61,435 nucleotides of DNA from Candidatus Yanofskyibacteriota bacterium (GCA_903897805.1 CAIUCV010000021.1:1-61435); one strand, 5' to 3'; counted from the stretch's first letter, positions 23,282 to 32,247 are shown. Program-made: numbers and translations. The notes: generated by a model from the sequence alone, not told the origin.

Positions 23282-24688
23282 TTATTGCCAGCCGGGGAAC
23301 CAGGCCCTCAGGTGATAGGCGGAATTAGTAAGGGGCAGACCGTAAGTTAGCGGGGCGAAAAATATAAAAACAGCAACGCTCGCGATTAAAAGAGCTACGA
23401 ACGCTCTTTTTTTGTTTTCCAATTGGTCCAGAAGATAGACGAGCGCGATTATTGCAAATATCAGCCCGATCATATAGTGGTACAGAAACATTGCCCGGGT
23501 GATGCCGATGAATGGCAGCAAATTTAATAAATATGCTCCACCAAGCAAAGCCGGCAAGAACCTAATCTTATGTCTTGCGATATCGTAAGTTCGGATTTTG
23601 GACATCACAAGACCAAATATAGACAGGGCTAAACTGATAAGCAAATAAAGCATCGCTACCGTGGAGCTCCACCAGATGAGCGGATTGCCTAAGAAGTAAA
23701 TCCTAGAAGCAACGCCAGCACCCGCCTCAGTTTGTGATGAACCTGCCGAACCATACCAGTAGTAAATCGGGCGGGCCATAAGAGGCCAACTATACCATTT
23801 GCTCGAATAGGGATGACCGGCAGTCAAGGTCGCGTTTGATTTATACATCTGGATATTAAGCTCTTCAAATTTCTGGAAAAGATTAAGCGGTTTAGCGTCG
23901 GGGCTGTTTTGATAGTTGCTGCCGGCTAAAGTTTTTTGGAAGGCCGGTGTCATAAAGGCGTCGCCGGGACCGGATTTGGTCAGGAGACCAAGGTGAATAG
24001 CGAAAATGGAGAAGTAGATAGCGAGGGGAAGCAATATCAGAGCTATTAAATCTTTCAGCGCGCGACTCCAACTCCTTTCTCTAACGATTTTTATTATTTC
24101 CAGAATGATAATAAGAGCCAAAAATGTAGCGCCGGTCCATTTAACGGAAAGCGACAAAACGGCAAACACGCCGCTCAAAAACAAATAAAGAATTTTATTT
24201 TCTTGGGCATATTTAAAATATGCGAGCAGAGCCGAGAACCCAAAAAGAAGAAGAAACGAATCAAGCAGAATGAACCGCGATTGAGCCAAGATAGCGTTTT
24301 CAAAAACAACCAGCATGGCGGCCGAAAACGCGGCAAATCGCGAGAGCCCTAGCCGAAGGACGAGGAAGAAAATGATCAGAGGCAATAAAACGCCTGCTAA
24401 TGTCGGCAATAATCTTAACCAGAGATAAATATTGTCTGGAAATTTCTGGCCGATTTCGGCAAAACTAAAGCCGGGCTTAAAACCGGCGAGATAACCAGCT
24501 CCTGAAATGAGCAGCTTCCCCAACGGGGGATGAATGTCAAAGAAGTACTCGTGGGTAAAATAGCCGGAGATAAATTTGCCGAAATGAACCTCGTCAAAAA
24601 CCGTCTCGTTCGGATGGCCGAAAAACAAAAAATGCGTCAGCAAGCTCGCCAGAATGATTATGAAAATGTAAATCTTAGAACTGCTCAT
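23282..24688 (-). CDS. GT39 family mannosyltransferase (PMT-like)
   Basis: 468 residues with about 10-11 transmembrane segments. The first extracytoplasmic loop has the family hallmark: HPNETVFDEVHFGKFISGYF (acidic catalytic pair region) and DIHPPLGKLL. A later soluble loop has SNATLTAGHPYSSKWYSWPL. Protein-O-mannosyltransferases move mannose from a polyprenyl phosphate to Ser/Thr of exported proteins. Ser/Thr-rich exported proteins such as the one at 1-1589 could be substrates (inference). The gene is convergent with the glutaredoxin and divergent from trxB. Confidence 0.92.
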   Translation of the reverse strand: MSSSKIYIFIIILASLLTHFLFFGHPNETVFDEVHFGKFISGYFTHEYFFDIHPPLGKLLISGAGYLAGFKPGFSFAEIGQKFPDNIYLWLRLLPTLAGVLLPLIIFFLVLRLGLSRFAAFSAAMLVVFENAILAQSRFILLDSFLLLFGFSALLAYFKYAQENKILYLFLSGVFAVLSLSVKWTGATFLALIIILEIIKIVRERSWSRALKDLIALILLPLAIYFSIFAIHLGLLTKSGPGDAFMTPAFQKTLAGSNYQNSPDAKPLNLFQKFEELNIQMYKSNATLTAGHPYSSKWYSWPLMARPIYYWYGSAGSSQTEAGAGVASRIYFLGNPLIWWSSTVAMLYLLISLALSIFGLVMSKIRTYDIARHKIRFLPALLGGAYLLNLLPFIGITRAMFLYHYMIGLIFAIIALVYLLDQLENKKRAFVALLIASVAVFIFFAPLTYGLPLTNSAYHLRAWFPGWQ

Positions 24689-24784
24689 CGTAAATTTGGC
24701 ATGGATAATTAAAAAATAGCAGAAATAGCGATAAAAAAGAAGAGGAGCATTTATACCAGCCCTAGGTTATGGTATAATTGATAC

Positions 24785-25711
24785 ATGTTAGACCTGATAA
24801 TTATCGGGGGTTCGGCGGCGGCGACGGCCGCCGGAATCTATGCTGCCCGCCGTGGTTTGAATTTTAAAATTATAACCAAGGACTTTGGCGGAGAAGTGGC
24901 CACTTCCGGCGAAATTGGCAATTGGCCGGGGACGATAAAGACCGACGGCATAGCGCTAGCCCAGCAATTTAAAGAGCATCTGAAATTTTATAGCGTTGAG
25001 CCGGAAGAGGGCATTGAGGTGGAAAAAATTACCCGGCTTGAAGACGGGACATTTTGCATTGCCGTTAAAGACAGCAAGGCCGGTAAATGTGATTACGCCG
25101 CAAAAGCGGTGATAGTCGCGACAGGCGTCCGCCCTAAAGAGTTGAATATTTCTGGCGAAAAAGAATTTCGCAATAAAGGCGTGACCTATTGCACCGTTTG
25201 CGATGGGCCGTTATTTGCCGGTAAGATTACGGCGGTCATCGGAGGAGGGAATTCTGCCCTTGAAGCGGGCTTAATGCTGGCCGATATTGCTGAAAAAGTC
25301 TATGTAATTAACAAAAACCCGATTTTTAAGGGCGATGCGATACTGCTTGATAATTTGAAAACCAGGAAGAATGTTGAGATAATTTATAATGCCAGAGCCA
25401 AAGAAGTTATCGGCAGTGAATTTGTGAACGGCCTGAAGTATAATGACGGGGCGGGCGATACCCAAGAGCTTAAAGTTAACGGCATTTTCATTCATATTGG
25501 TATGGTGCCGAATTCAACTCTTGTCCCGTCGGAAACAGAGAAAAACGCTTTTGGGGAAATTATAGTGAATAAGAATTGCGAGACCAACATTCCCGGTTTG
25601 TATGCCGCCGGTGATATGACGGATACGCCGTTTAAGCAGATCATAATAGCGGCAGGGCAGGGGACGACCGCGGCTCTTAACACCGTTAGTTATTTAAACA
25701 AACTAAAATGA
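24785..25711 (+). CDS. trxB: Thioredoxin reductase-like FAD/NAD(P) oxidoreductase
   Basis: 308 residues, normal TrxB length. FAD site at the N-terminus (LIIIGGSAAATAAGIYAARRG), redox-active CxxC (TYCTVCDGP, residues about 135-142), NAD(P) site (TAVIGGGNSALEAGLML) and C-terminal FAD loop (GLYAAGDMTD). It reduces thioredoxin or glutaredoxin. The NADPH specificity motif is not the classical HRRxxxR but KNPIF in its place, so the pyridine cofactor is unsure. TATAAT lies just upstream. First gene of a five-gene run; its TGA overlaps the next ATG. Confidence 0.93.
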   Translation: MLDLIIIGGSAAATAAGIYAARRGLNFKIITKDFGGEVATSGEIGNWPGTIKTDGIALAQQFKEHLKFYSVEPEEGIEVEKITRLEDGTFCIAVKDSKAGKCDYAAKAVIVATGVRPKELNISGEKEFRNKGVTYCTVCDGPLFAGKITAVIGGGNSALEAGLMLADIAEKVYVINKNPIFKGDAILLDNLKTRKNVEIIYNARAKEVIGSEFVNGLKYNDGAGDTQELKVNGIFIHIGMVPNSTLVPSETEKNAFGEIIVNKNCETNIPGLYAAGDMTDTPFKQIIIAAGQGTTAALNTVSYLNKLK

Positions 25712-26151
25712 TTTACATAGGTGCTGACCATCGCGGATACGAATTGAAAGAGAAACTCAAGAAATTTCTTGAAGAGCTTGGCCATGATTATGAAGACATG
25801 GGTGCTTTTGAGTATAATAAAGATGACGATTATGTTGATTACGCCTCTCGGGTAGCCGAAAAAGTTGCCCAAGACCCAGACACGAACAGGGGAATATTAA
25901 TTTGCCGGAACGGCGCAGGAATGGATATTGTTGCCAATAAATTTAAAGGGACGCGTTCAGTGTTGGGTTTCAATGCAGAGCAAGTGCGTCTGGCGCGAAA
26001 TGATGATAATATGAACATTCTGGCCTTGCCCAGTGATTTTGTAAGCGAGAAAGAGGCAAAAGACGCGGTGGAGATGTTTTTGGACGCACCCTTCGAAGGT
26101 CACGAAAGGTTTGTGAGGAGAATCAATAAAATTAAGGAATTAGAAAAATGA
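25708..26151 (+). CDS. rpiB: RpiB/LacAB family sugar-phosphate isomerase
   Basis: 147 residues. GADHRGYELKEKLKKFLEE is the RpiB N-terminus with the substrate-binding Asp-His; ILICRNGAGMDIVANKFKGT holds the catalytic Cys loop; NDDNMNILALPSDF is the conserved N-x-N-x-L segment. The family interconverts ribose-5-phosphate and ribulose-5-phosphate. The usual CGTGIG loop reads CRNGAG here, so a shifted substrate is possible. Overlaps trxB and the next gene by 4 bp on each side. Confidence 0.88.
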   Translation: MIYIGADHRGYELKEKLKKFLEELGHDYEDMGAFEYNKDDDYVDYASRVAEKVAQDPDTNRGILICRNGAGMDIVANKFKGTRSVLGFNAEQVRLARNDDNMNILALPSDFVSEKEAKDAVEMFLDAPFEGHERFVRRINKIKELEK

Positions 26152-27116
26152 GGATTTTTGTCACAAGACCGGTTCCCGAGGCGGGGATTAAAATGCTTCG
26201 CGATAAGGGATATGAAGTTTTGATCAATGAAGCGGCCAAAGACCGGGCCGCAACTTTGGACGAGCTAAAAGAGGGCGTCAAGGGCACCGATGCTGTTTTG
26301 GCCGTCTTGACCGATAAAATTACCGCGGAAGTTATGGATGCCGGTTTGCCGACGCTGAAAATAGTCGCTAATTTTGCGGTCGGCTATGACAATATTGATC
26401 TGGGGGCGGCGAAGCAAAAAAATATTATGGTAACGAATACCCCCGGAGTACTTACGGAGACCGTCGCCGAACATACATTCGCGCTGATGATGGCAATCGC
26501 CCGCAGAATTCCGGAGGCAGACAAATTTGCCCGGGCGGGGAAATTTACTGCCTGGGGGCCGGAGTTATTTTTGGGCACCGACTTGTGCCATAAAACCTTG
26601 GGTATAATAGGTCTCGGCCAAATTGGTTCTCGCGTTGCTCTCCATGCCGCGAAAGGTTTTGAGATGAGGGTTCTTTACTATGACCCAAAACCAAATCCGG
26701 ATTTTGAGAAAGAATTCGGAGCGGTCTATGTCGCGGATATAGATGAACTTTTGCCACAATGCGATTTTATTTCCATTCACGTGCCTCTGCTTGATTCAAC
26801 ACGCCATCTTATCAATGAGGAACGGCTAAAGAAGATGAAACCCTCCGCGTATCTGATAAATACCTCGCGAGGACCGGTGGTGGACGAGAAGGCCCTGGCC
26901 CAAGCCCTCAAAAACGGTGTAATCAGGGGAGCGGCGCTGGATGTATTTGAGTTTGAGCCGGAGATCACCCCGGAATTGAAAGAATTGGATAACATTGTCC
27001 TTACTCCGCACATTGCTTCGGCAACTATCGGGACGCGTTCCAAAATGGCCGAGCTTGCGGCAAATAATATAATTGAGGCTCTTGAGGGCAGAACGCCGCC
27101 TAATTTGGTTAAATAA
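26148..27116 (+). CDS. D-isomer specific 2-hydroxyacid dehydrogenase
   Basis: 322 residues, family length. NAD(P)-binding motif GLGQIGSRVALHAAKGF in the middle; catalytic Arg in NTSRGPVVDEKAL, Glu in DVFEFEPE and His in LTPHIASAT. Best matched by the glyoxylate/hydroxypyruvate reductase group (AVLAVLTDKI, ANFAVGYDNIDL). It reduces a 2-oxoacid with NAD(P)H; substrate not decidable. Overlaps RpiB by ATGA and abuts rpe with no gap, so translation is coupled across the run. Confidence 0.9.
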   Translation: MRIFVTRPVPEAGIKMLRDKGYEVLINEAAKDRAATLDELKEGVKGTDAVLAVLTDKITAEVMDAGLPTLKIVANFAVGYDNIDLGAAKQKNIMVTNTPGVLTETVAEHTFALMMAIARRIPEADKFARAGKFTAWGPELFLGTDLCHKTLGIIGLGQIGSRVALHAAKGFEMRVLYYDPKPNPDFEKEFGAVYVADIDELLPQCDFISIHVPLLDSTRHLINEERLKKMKPSAYLINTSRGPVVDEKALAQALKNGVIRGAALDVFEFEPEITPELKELDNIVLTPHIASATIGTRSKMAELAANNIIEALEGRTPPNLVK

Positions 27117-27758
27117 ATGCCAATAGAGATAATCCCTTCAATACTTGTCAAAACAAGGGAAGAATTAGTGGAAAAAATCATTGCGGTTGAACCGTATGCC
27201 GATAGTGTTCATCTTGATATTGCCGACGGTATTTTTGTTCCTAACATCACAATCCTTGGTTTTGAAGAGACGGAGACGGTTGAAACAGATTTGAAAATCG
27301 GAGTACATCTGATGGTTTCAAAACCGGAAAATCACATTGTCCGTTGGCTTGCGACGCCGGCCGACAAGTTTATTTTTCATATAGAGGCCACACAAAAGGC
27401 GCAGGAAATTATAGATACGATAAAAGAGGCCGATAAATTAGTGGGGATAGCAATTAATCCGCAGACCCCGACCGACAGTATAAAACCTTTTATAGATTTT
27501 ATTGATTTTGTACATTTCATGACGGTTGAGCCGGGGTTTTACGGCGGCGAGTTTGTGGAGAGTGTTTTGGATAAAATTGCCGACTTTCATTATTTTTATC
27601 CGGATAAGCCGATTGAAGTTGATGGGGGAATTAACCCCGAAACCGCGCCCAAATTAGTCAAGGCGGGAGCAAGCATACTGGTGGCCGGGAGTTATATTTG
27701 GGAGAGTAAAGACGTCGGCAAAGCGGTGGCAGAATTAAAATCAGTCGTTAGTGGTTAA
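27117..27758 (+). CDS. rpe: Ribulose-phosphate 3-epimerase-like protein
   Basis: 213 residues, TIM barrel. Metal/catalytic motifs are at the expected places: SVHLDIADGIFVPN (His and catalytic Asp), GVHLMVSKPE, MTVEPGFYGG and VDGGINPETAP with the second Asp. It interconverts ribulose-5-P and xylulose-5-P. The usual MDG reads IADG, which is a variant, so activity on another pentulose phosphate cannot be excluded. It abuts the dehydrogenase and overlaps the kinase gene by 8 bp. Confidence 0.9.
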   Translation: MPIEIIPSILVKTREELVEKIIAVEPYADSVHLDIADGIFVPNITILGFEETETVETDLKIGVHLMVSKPENHIVRWLATPADKFIFHIEATQKAQEIIDTIKEADKLVGIAINPQTPTDSIKPFIDFIDFVHFMTVEPGFYGGEFVESVLDKIADFHYFYPDKPIEVDGGINPETAPKLVKAGASILVAGSYIWESKDVGKAVAELKSVVSG

Positions 27759-28737
27759 TTTTGTGTACGACATAATCACAATCGGTTCAGCAACTCGCGA
27801 TGTCCTTTTGGAGGCCGAAGGTTTTGAATTGCGCAAGCACGCGGATTCTCCCACTGGTGTGGAACAGTGTTTCCCCCTCGGTTCAAAAATTGAGATAAAA
27901 AAAATCGTTTTCACCACCGGCGGAGGAGGAACGAACGCGGCGGTAACATTTGGCAGGCAGGAATTTAAGACCGCATGTGTCGGAGTGATCGGCAGTGACA
28001 TAGCAGGCGAGGAAATTACTGAGGAATTAAAAAAGGAGGGAGTAGAGCCGTTATTTCAAAAACACAATGATGATTTTACCGCTTACTCAATTATTTTGGT
28101 ACATCCCAATGCCGAACGCACCATTTTAAGCTATAAAGGTGAAGGCCAGCATTTTGACGTAAACAGAGTGCCCTTCAATAAGCTCAAGGCCAAGTGGTTT
28201 TATATTGATTCCCTCGGAGGGCATTACGATCTATTTGAAGCCCTGGTCAACCATGCGGTTGAGAACGGGACAAAAATTGCTTTTAACCCCGGGGGGAAAG
28301 AGTTGGCGTTTGGACCGGACAAGCTCGGGCCGTTATTAAAGCATATTGATATTTTTGCCGCCAATAAAGAAGAGGCCGCCGAACTGGTCGGCATGAAATC
28401 GGAGGAGCAGGAAGAAACATTAAAAAAACTAGCCGAGATTTGCGGCGGGATTGTGGTTCTGACCGATGCTCACAATGGGGTTCAGGTTTTGGCTGATTCG
28501 GTTTTGTATTCGGCGGGCGTGCCAGATTCTCCGGTTGTTGAACGCACCGGGGCGGGGGACGCTTTTAATTCCGGGTTTGTTTGCGAATATATTAGAAGCG
28601 ATGATATAAAAAAAGCAATCCAGTTTGCGACGGCAAATGCGTCGTCGGTAGTGACGAAGTGGGGGGCGAAGGCCGGTATATTAAAAAAAGAGGATTGGGG
28701 CCCTTGGCCGTTGGTTGAAGTTGAGGAACGTAGGTGA
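27751..28737 (+). CDS. PfkB family carbohydrate kinase
   Basis: 328 residues starting at GTG 27751 (another GTG lies 12 bases on). N-terminal DIITIGSATRDVLLEAEGF, GGGGTNAAVTFGR, and the C-terminal signature VERTGAGDAFNSGFVCEY with the catalytic Asp. Family members phosphorylate ribose, fructose, adenosine and related substrates. Placed after RpiB and rpe, a sugar or pentose kinase feeding that pathway is a reasonable inference. It is the last gene of the run; the convergent ncRNA candidate 2 ends 50 bp downstream. Confidence 0.9.
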   Translation: MVNFVYDIITIGSATRDVLLEAEGFELRKHADSPTGVEQCFPLGSKIEIKKIVFTTGGGGTNAAVTFGRQEFKTACVGVIGSDIAGEEITEELKKEGVEPLFQKHNDDFTAYSIILVHPNAERTILSYKGEGQHFDVNRVPFNKLKAKWFYIDSLGGHYDLFEALVNHAVENGTKIAFNPGGKELAFGPDKLGPLLKHIDIFAANKEEAAELVGMKSEEQEETLKKLAEICGGIVVLTDAHNGVQVLADSVLYSAGVPDSPVVERTGAGDAFNSGFVCEYIRSDDIKKAIQFATANASSVVTKWGAKAGILKKEDWGPWPLVEVEERR

Positions 28738-28785
28738 CGAAATACTGAAGCCGCCAGGTTGAATGTATTGAAAAATTTTGAAAAA

Positions 28786-29120
28786 CAAAAAAAGGACCCC
28801 GGGGGAGATGGCAACGCCGTGCATGATGCACGCTCGCTGCGCGCCGTCTCCGGCCGGGGTATGCAGGTCCTCATCCTCTTCGTAACCTGGCCGTCTTTCA
28901 CAGCCGTCACAGTGACGGGGGACAAGACGGACTACGGGGAAATTCCGCCGGGCCGTTTCGAATCAGCCCCGACGTAGGCTAGGTTGCCGATCCCGCAATC
29001 GGCGTGGCGCCCGCCCCACGTGACACGTGATGGGGGCTGGACCCTACCTAGGAGGAGTTCCTTGCTGGAAACGATGGGTTGTTATCACTTCCACCAAGTA
29101 ACCCCTCCTATTCCTAACCA
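28786..29120 (-). ncRNA. Candidate structured ncRNA 2 (about 335 nt)
   Basis: Promoter TTGACA-N18-TACACT (29156-29127) and a long terminator hairpin (GGACC..ACCCCGG / CCGGGGT..GGTCC, about 28794-28870) with TTTTTTTG. No ORF with a start site. The 5' domain begins GGAATAGGAGGGGTT and closes with AACTCCTCCTA. Many strong internal stems (CCCGTCACTGTGACGG). The promoter resembles that of candidate 3 (GGCTTGACAATGCCTAG in both), but the body is more divergent. Identity unknown. Confidence 0.6.
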
Positions 29121-29126
29121 AATTCA

Positions 29127-29156
29127 AGTGTAGCAAAATGGTCTAGGCATTGTCAA
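29127..29156 (-). promoter_or_regulatory. Promoter of ncRNA candidate 2
   Basis: Minus-strand TTGACA (29156-29151), 18-bp spacer, TACACT (29132-29127). Confidence 0.85.
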
Positions 29157-29217
29157 GCCCCTAAGCTCAAACTATCAAAAACCATTGATTTTGCTGGTAA
29201 TTTTGCTGGATTTTTAA

Positions 29218-29375
29218 AAGTAAAAACCCCTCCCCGTTGATCCTTTCAGCTTCTATGCCTTGCGGTGCCTTGCGGCTCCGCGTAGCTCCACTTACTCGGG
29301 CGAGGAGGGGGTACTGCTGCGCTGGATACGGCCACCCAGAAACTACTCCGCATCCTCCTATAGGTTATCAAAGCC
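29218..29375 (-). ncRNA. Possible small ncRNA (about 150 nt)
   Basis: The minus strand has TTGACA (29391-29386) with a weak TAACCT 18 bp on, a hairpin GGATGCGG..CCGTATCC, and a terminator-like end where CCCCTCC and GGAGGGG pair before TTTTTACTTTT (about 29218-29230). The promoter -35 overlaps the start codon region of the divergent gene at 29393. Size would suit an SRP-type RNA but the conserved SRP tetraloop motif is not seen. Confidence 0.35.
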
Positions 29376-29392
29376 GCTCATACTTTGTCAAT

Positions 29393-30670
29393 ATGTCAGA
29401 AACCCACAAAAAGTTAGCGAGAGTATTTCGTACCAAGCCGGAAGTGCTTTTGGATTTGGAGAGAAAAATGGAAAAACTGACCGGTAAAAGCGGAGTGATG
29501 GAAAAAATAGTTGAAGAAAATGAAACCTTGATCGGGCAAACGCTTAAAGAGCTAGGTTTGCAGGAAAACAATCAAAGCGCCAAAGACGTCCATAATGTCT
29601 TGATCGGGTACATCAAGAATATAGATGAGCGTTTGTATGATTTTCTGGATAAACCAGATTTGTCCAAAATGTCAGGCAAATGCTGGAAGCTTTGCGAGAC
29701 AGCGCTGGCCCTTACTAAACCTAGTCCCGGCTTTTTTATAAAAAAAGAGAAGGCCGTTGAGATGCTTGAAAAATTTCCGCCGCAAAGCATGCTTGACTTT
29801 TTCGGCTGCAAAACCGCGGCCGAGCTGGTTGAGAAAAAAGGTTTATCGTCGGTTTTTAGCGCTCTGCGTTTTACCCAAAACACGGAATGGATGCATAAGT
29901 TTTTTGACGAAGCGTATAATGACCTCACTGCCGATGATTTTGAAGAACGTGAAGTTGAGTTGAAAGTTTTAGAGCCGGAATGGCTGGACGCGGCCGGGAA
30001 ATTTTTGGAGAAAAAATATCATAACCTTAGCCACCTCAAAGAGCTTGGCGTCATCTTCATAATCCCCATACAAATTGACACGCCAGGCGAGACCCTCCGC
30101 ATGTTCACGCTGCTCTTACACTATCTGAACGAAGTACCGTTTTATTCGGGGTTGTTCAAGAAATTTTCAAAAGAGCAGGATTTTGCCGGTAAAGTAAAAT
30201 CCCTGCTCCGCGGAGATGTGCCGGAGGATAAGCTGCCCGATTCGGAAAACATTGTTCTCAGGATCGTGCAAAGATATCTTGCCAAGGATGACCCAAATGA
30301 CTTTCGCTTGATGGAACCCCACATTAATCCCGAGGCGGAACATTGGTATAAAGCCGAAGGGGATTTGGCTGGGATTTCAAATATGCCCTCCTTCGCCGAG
30401 GTTTCGGACGGGCGAGCTTTTGCCTCTTGGCAAAAGCTCGATTTTGTCGGTGGTTTCTTCCCCAATGGCTTGACTGGAGTCGGCGACGAGGAATTGGTGA
30501 GTTTTGATTTGATAGACCTAACGATGTCGCTTGCCAAAAAGGGTGAAATTAAATACCTTTATCATCAGCAAGAAGCCCTCTGGAATAAGATTTTTATTGA
30601 ATATCTCGGCCGTGATAAACTTAATGAGTTGATAGAGGAAAATATTATAGATGGGTTTATAAAATTGTAG
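29393..30670 (+). CDS. Conserved-looking protein of unknown function
   Basis: 425 residues from the ATG at 29393 (MSETHKKLARVFRTKPEVLL); the frame is open further upstream but has no start site and crosses the small RNA candidate. The sequence is soluble, acidic and mostly helical, with no signal peptide, membrane helix or catalytic motif that I can name. Segments: NVLIGYIKNIDERLYDFLDK, LKELGVIFIIPIQIDTPGET, WQKLDFVGGFFPNGLTGVGD, KNIVLRIV-type helices. I do not recognise it. A family A palindromic element separates it from fba. Confidence 0.8.
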   Translation: MSETHKKLARVFRTKPEVLLDLERKMEKLTGKSGVMEKIVEENETLIGQTLKELGLQENNQSAKDVHNVLIGYIKNIDERLYDFLDKPDLSKMSGKCWKLCETALALTKPSPGFFIKKEKAVEMLEKFPPQSMLDFFGCKTAAELVEKKGLSSVFSALRFTQNTEWMHKFFDEAYNDLTADDFEEREVELKVLEPEWLDAAGKFLEKKYHNLSHLKELGVIFIIPIQIDTPGETLRMFTLLLHYLNEVPFYSGLFKKFSKEQDFAGKVKSLLRGDVPEDKLPDSENIVLRIVQRYLAKDDPNDFRLMEPHINPEAEHWYKAEGDLAGISNMPSFAEVSDGRAFASWQKLDFVGGFFPNGLTGVGDEELVSFDLIDLTMSLAKKGEIKYLYHQQEALWNKIFIEYLGRDKLNELIEENIIDGFIKL

Positions 30671-30672
30671 GC

Positions 30673-30828
30673 GGATCGGCAATGCCTTCTATCACCACTT
30701 GAATCCCCAGCGAGGATTCTGCATTCCGTCAAAATTGTGGATTCTGGTTTTGTTGAAAAGAGATATTTTAACAAAACCAGACCGTGCAATCACACAATTT
30801 TGACGGTGCTATAAGGCATTGCCGATCC
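30673..30828 (-). repeat. Structured palindromic element, family A copy 2
   Basis: 156 bp closed by GGATCGGCAATGCCTT / AAGGCATTGCCGATCC. Read on the minus strand it matches the copy at 6834-7000: TATAGCACCGTCAAAA, GATTGCACGGT, AATCCAC, TTTTGACGGAATGC, CCTCGCTGGGG and AAGTGGTGATAGAA are shared, whereas outer stem, terminal stem (CTGGTTTTGTT / AACAAAACCAG) and side hairpin (GAATCC..GGGGATTC versus GCAACC..GGGGTTGC) differ on both sides so that pairing holds. Confidence 0.85.
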
Positions 30829-30841
30829 TATACAGCCAAAT

Positions 30842-31705
30842 ATGAAGACGTTGCAACAATACTTCCAAGAAGCAAAAACCGGCAAATGGGCAATCGGGCA
30901 TTTTAATTTCTCAACGGCGGATCAGTTAAGGGCAATTGTGGAAGCGGCCGCCGAACTCAAAGTGCCGGTGATGGCGGCAACATCTGAAGGCGAAGCCGAT
31001 TTTGTCGGACGCGACCAAGCGGTGGCTCTCGTTCAATCTTATCAAAAGGAGGGTCACGACGTTTTTCTTAACGCCGACCATCATAAAAGCTGGGAAACGA
31101 TTAAGGCGGCGATTGATGCTGGTTACGACTCTGTTCTCATCGACGCTTCTAAATTGCCTTATGAAGAAAACATTGCTCTGACGAAAAAGGTGGTTGACTA
31201 TGCGCGGGAAGTTGCGAAATCAAGCGGAAGAGAAATTCCAGTAGAGGGGGAGCTGGGGTATTTGAAGGGCAGTTCCGAAGTCCAGAAAAAAGTTGAAATC
31301 AGCAGGGAGGATTATACGAAACCGGAGGAGGCAAAAGATTTTGTTACCCGCACAGGCATAGACCGGCTGGCAATAGTTTTCGGTAACATTCACGGCATTG
31401 TAACCGAGCAAGAGGAGCATTTGGACATTGAAACGCTGAAAAATGTTACTGCGGCCGTACCTGAAATGCCGCTAGTTTTGCATGGGGCTTCGGGGTTAAA
31501 AGACGAGGAAGTAAAAGATGCGATTGCGAACGGGATAAGCAATGTCCATATCAATACTGAATTGCGCGTAGCATATCATGAAGCGTTGGAAGGGGAGTTG
31601 GAAAAAGAACCCAGCCAGACCACGCCGTATAAATTCCTTGAGCCCTCGTACGAGGCGACTAAAAAGATAGTTTTGGAGAAACTCAAACTTTTTAATAATT
31701 TGTAG
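30842..31705 (+). CDS. fba: Class II fructose-bisphosphate aldolase
   Basis: 287 residues. Zinc ligands are placed as in class II aldolases: NADHHKSWE (His), EGELGYL (Glu), FGNIHGIV (His) and PLVLHGASGL (His), with the phosphate-binding NISNVHINTELR-type segment near the end. The enzyme makes or cleaves fructose-1,6-bisphosphate in glycolysis. The first metal/catalytic region reads NADHH rather than LDHG, seen in the more divergent aldolase groups. It starts 13 bp after the family A element. Confidence 0.93.
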   Translation: MKTLQQYFQEAKTGKWAIGHFNFSTADQLRAIVEAAAELKVPVMAATSEGEADFVGRDQAVALVQSYQKEGHDVFLNADHHKSWETIKAAIDAGYDSVLIDASKLPYEENIALTKKVVDYAREVAKSSGREIPVEGELGYLKGSSEVQKKVEISREDYTKPEEAKDFVTRTGIDRLAIVFGNIHGIVTEQEEHLDIETLKNVTAAVPEMPLVLHGASGLKDEEVKDAIANGISNVHINTELRVAYHEALEGELEKEPSQTTPYKFLEPSYEATKKIVLEKLKLFNNL

Positions 31706-31732
31706 AAAACAAAAGGCCGCCTAGTGGCGGTC
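31704..31732 (-). terminator. Intrinsic terminator overlapping a stop codon
   Basis: On the minus strand GGACCGCC-ACTA-GGCGGCC is followed by TTTTGTTTTC. The TAG stop of the gene ending at 31721 lies in the loop. Confidence 0.8.
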
Positions 31733-32185
31733 CTCTCTTTCGGCCTTTTTAACCAGGGCGGCAAAGAAATCGCGCAAGTCATTTGCCGTTTTTTGGTCTT
31801 CCTCGCCCAGCGGAACTGAAGGTTGCTTGGCAAACCCCTCGTTTAATGGGACGGTGGGTTGGCTTTCTAAGCTTTCCAGAAATTTCGCGAATCTGCGAAA
31901 ATGACCATCGGCCTCTTTTCTCGTGTGAGTTCTCAAATCAGGGCAGTTATTCAGGACATTCCACGCAATAACATGAGCATTTAATTGGGCCGGCCAATTG
32001 TCAAAGTGAGAGCCAGTTTTCCGGCCCAAGACAACCTTGAAAAACAGCTGGGCGTCATGGAGTACGCCAAGAGGTATCTTTATCTTTTGGCCCTTTATAA
32101 TTTGATCAAGACGCATTTCCATGACCGCGGCCGGATATAACCAATGCTTTGCCCCAACCACGCCGACAGAAATAGTGCGCGACAT
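31721..32185 (-). CDS. Protein of unknown function
   Basis: 154 residues from the ATG at 32185, chosen for AAGGAGG 7 bases upstream. The N-terminal half is globular (ISVGVVGAKHWLYPAAVMEM, GVLHDAQLFFKVVLGRK, LNAHVIAWNVLNNCPD); the C-terminal half is charged (FAALVKKAEREDRH). GVVGAKHW near the start looks like the beginning of a Rossmann-type strand, but the expected glycine loop is not complete. No family recognised. It has its own promoter and terminator. Confidence 0.7.
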   Translation of the reverse strand: MSRTISVGVVGAKHWLYPAAVMEMRLDQIIKGQKIKIPLGVLHDAQLFFKVVLGRKTGSHFDNWPAQLNAHVIAWNVLNNCPDLRTHTRKEADGHFRRFAKFLESLESQPTVPLNEGFAKQPSVPLGEEDQKTANDLRDFFAALVKKAEREDRH

Positions 32186-32218
32186 CTCTTTCCTCCTTGT
32201 TTTCAAAAACCTGCCAGC

Positions 32219-32247
32219 AGTATAGAAAACTCCATCTCGGCTGTCAA
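32219..32247 (-). promoter_or_regulatory. Promoter of the unknown gene 31721-32185
   Basis: Minus-strand TTGACA (32247-32242), 17-bp spacer, TATACT (32224-32219). Confidence 0.85.
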
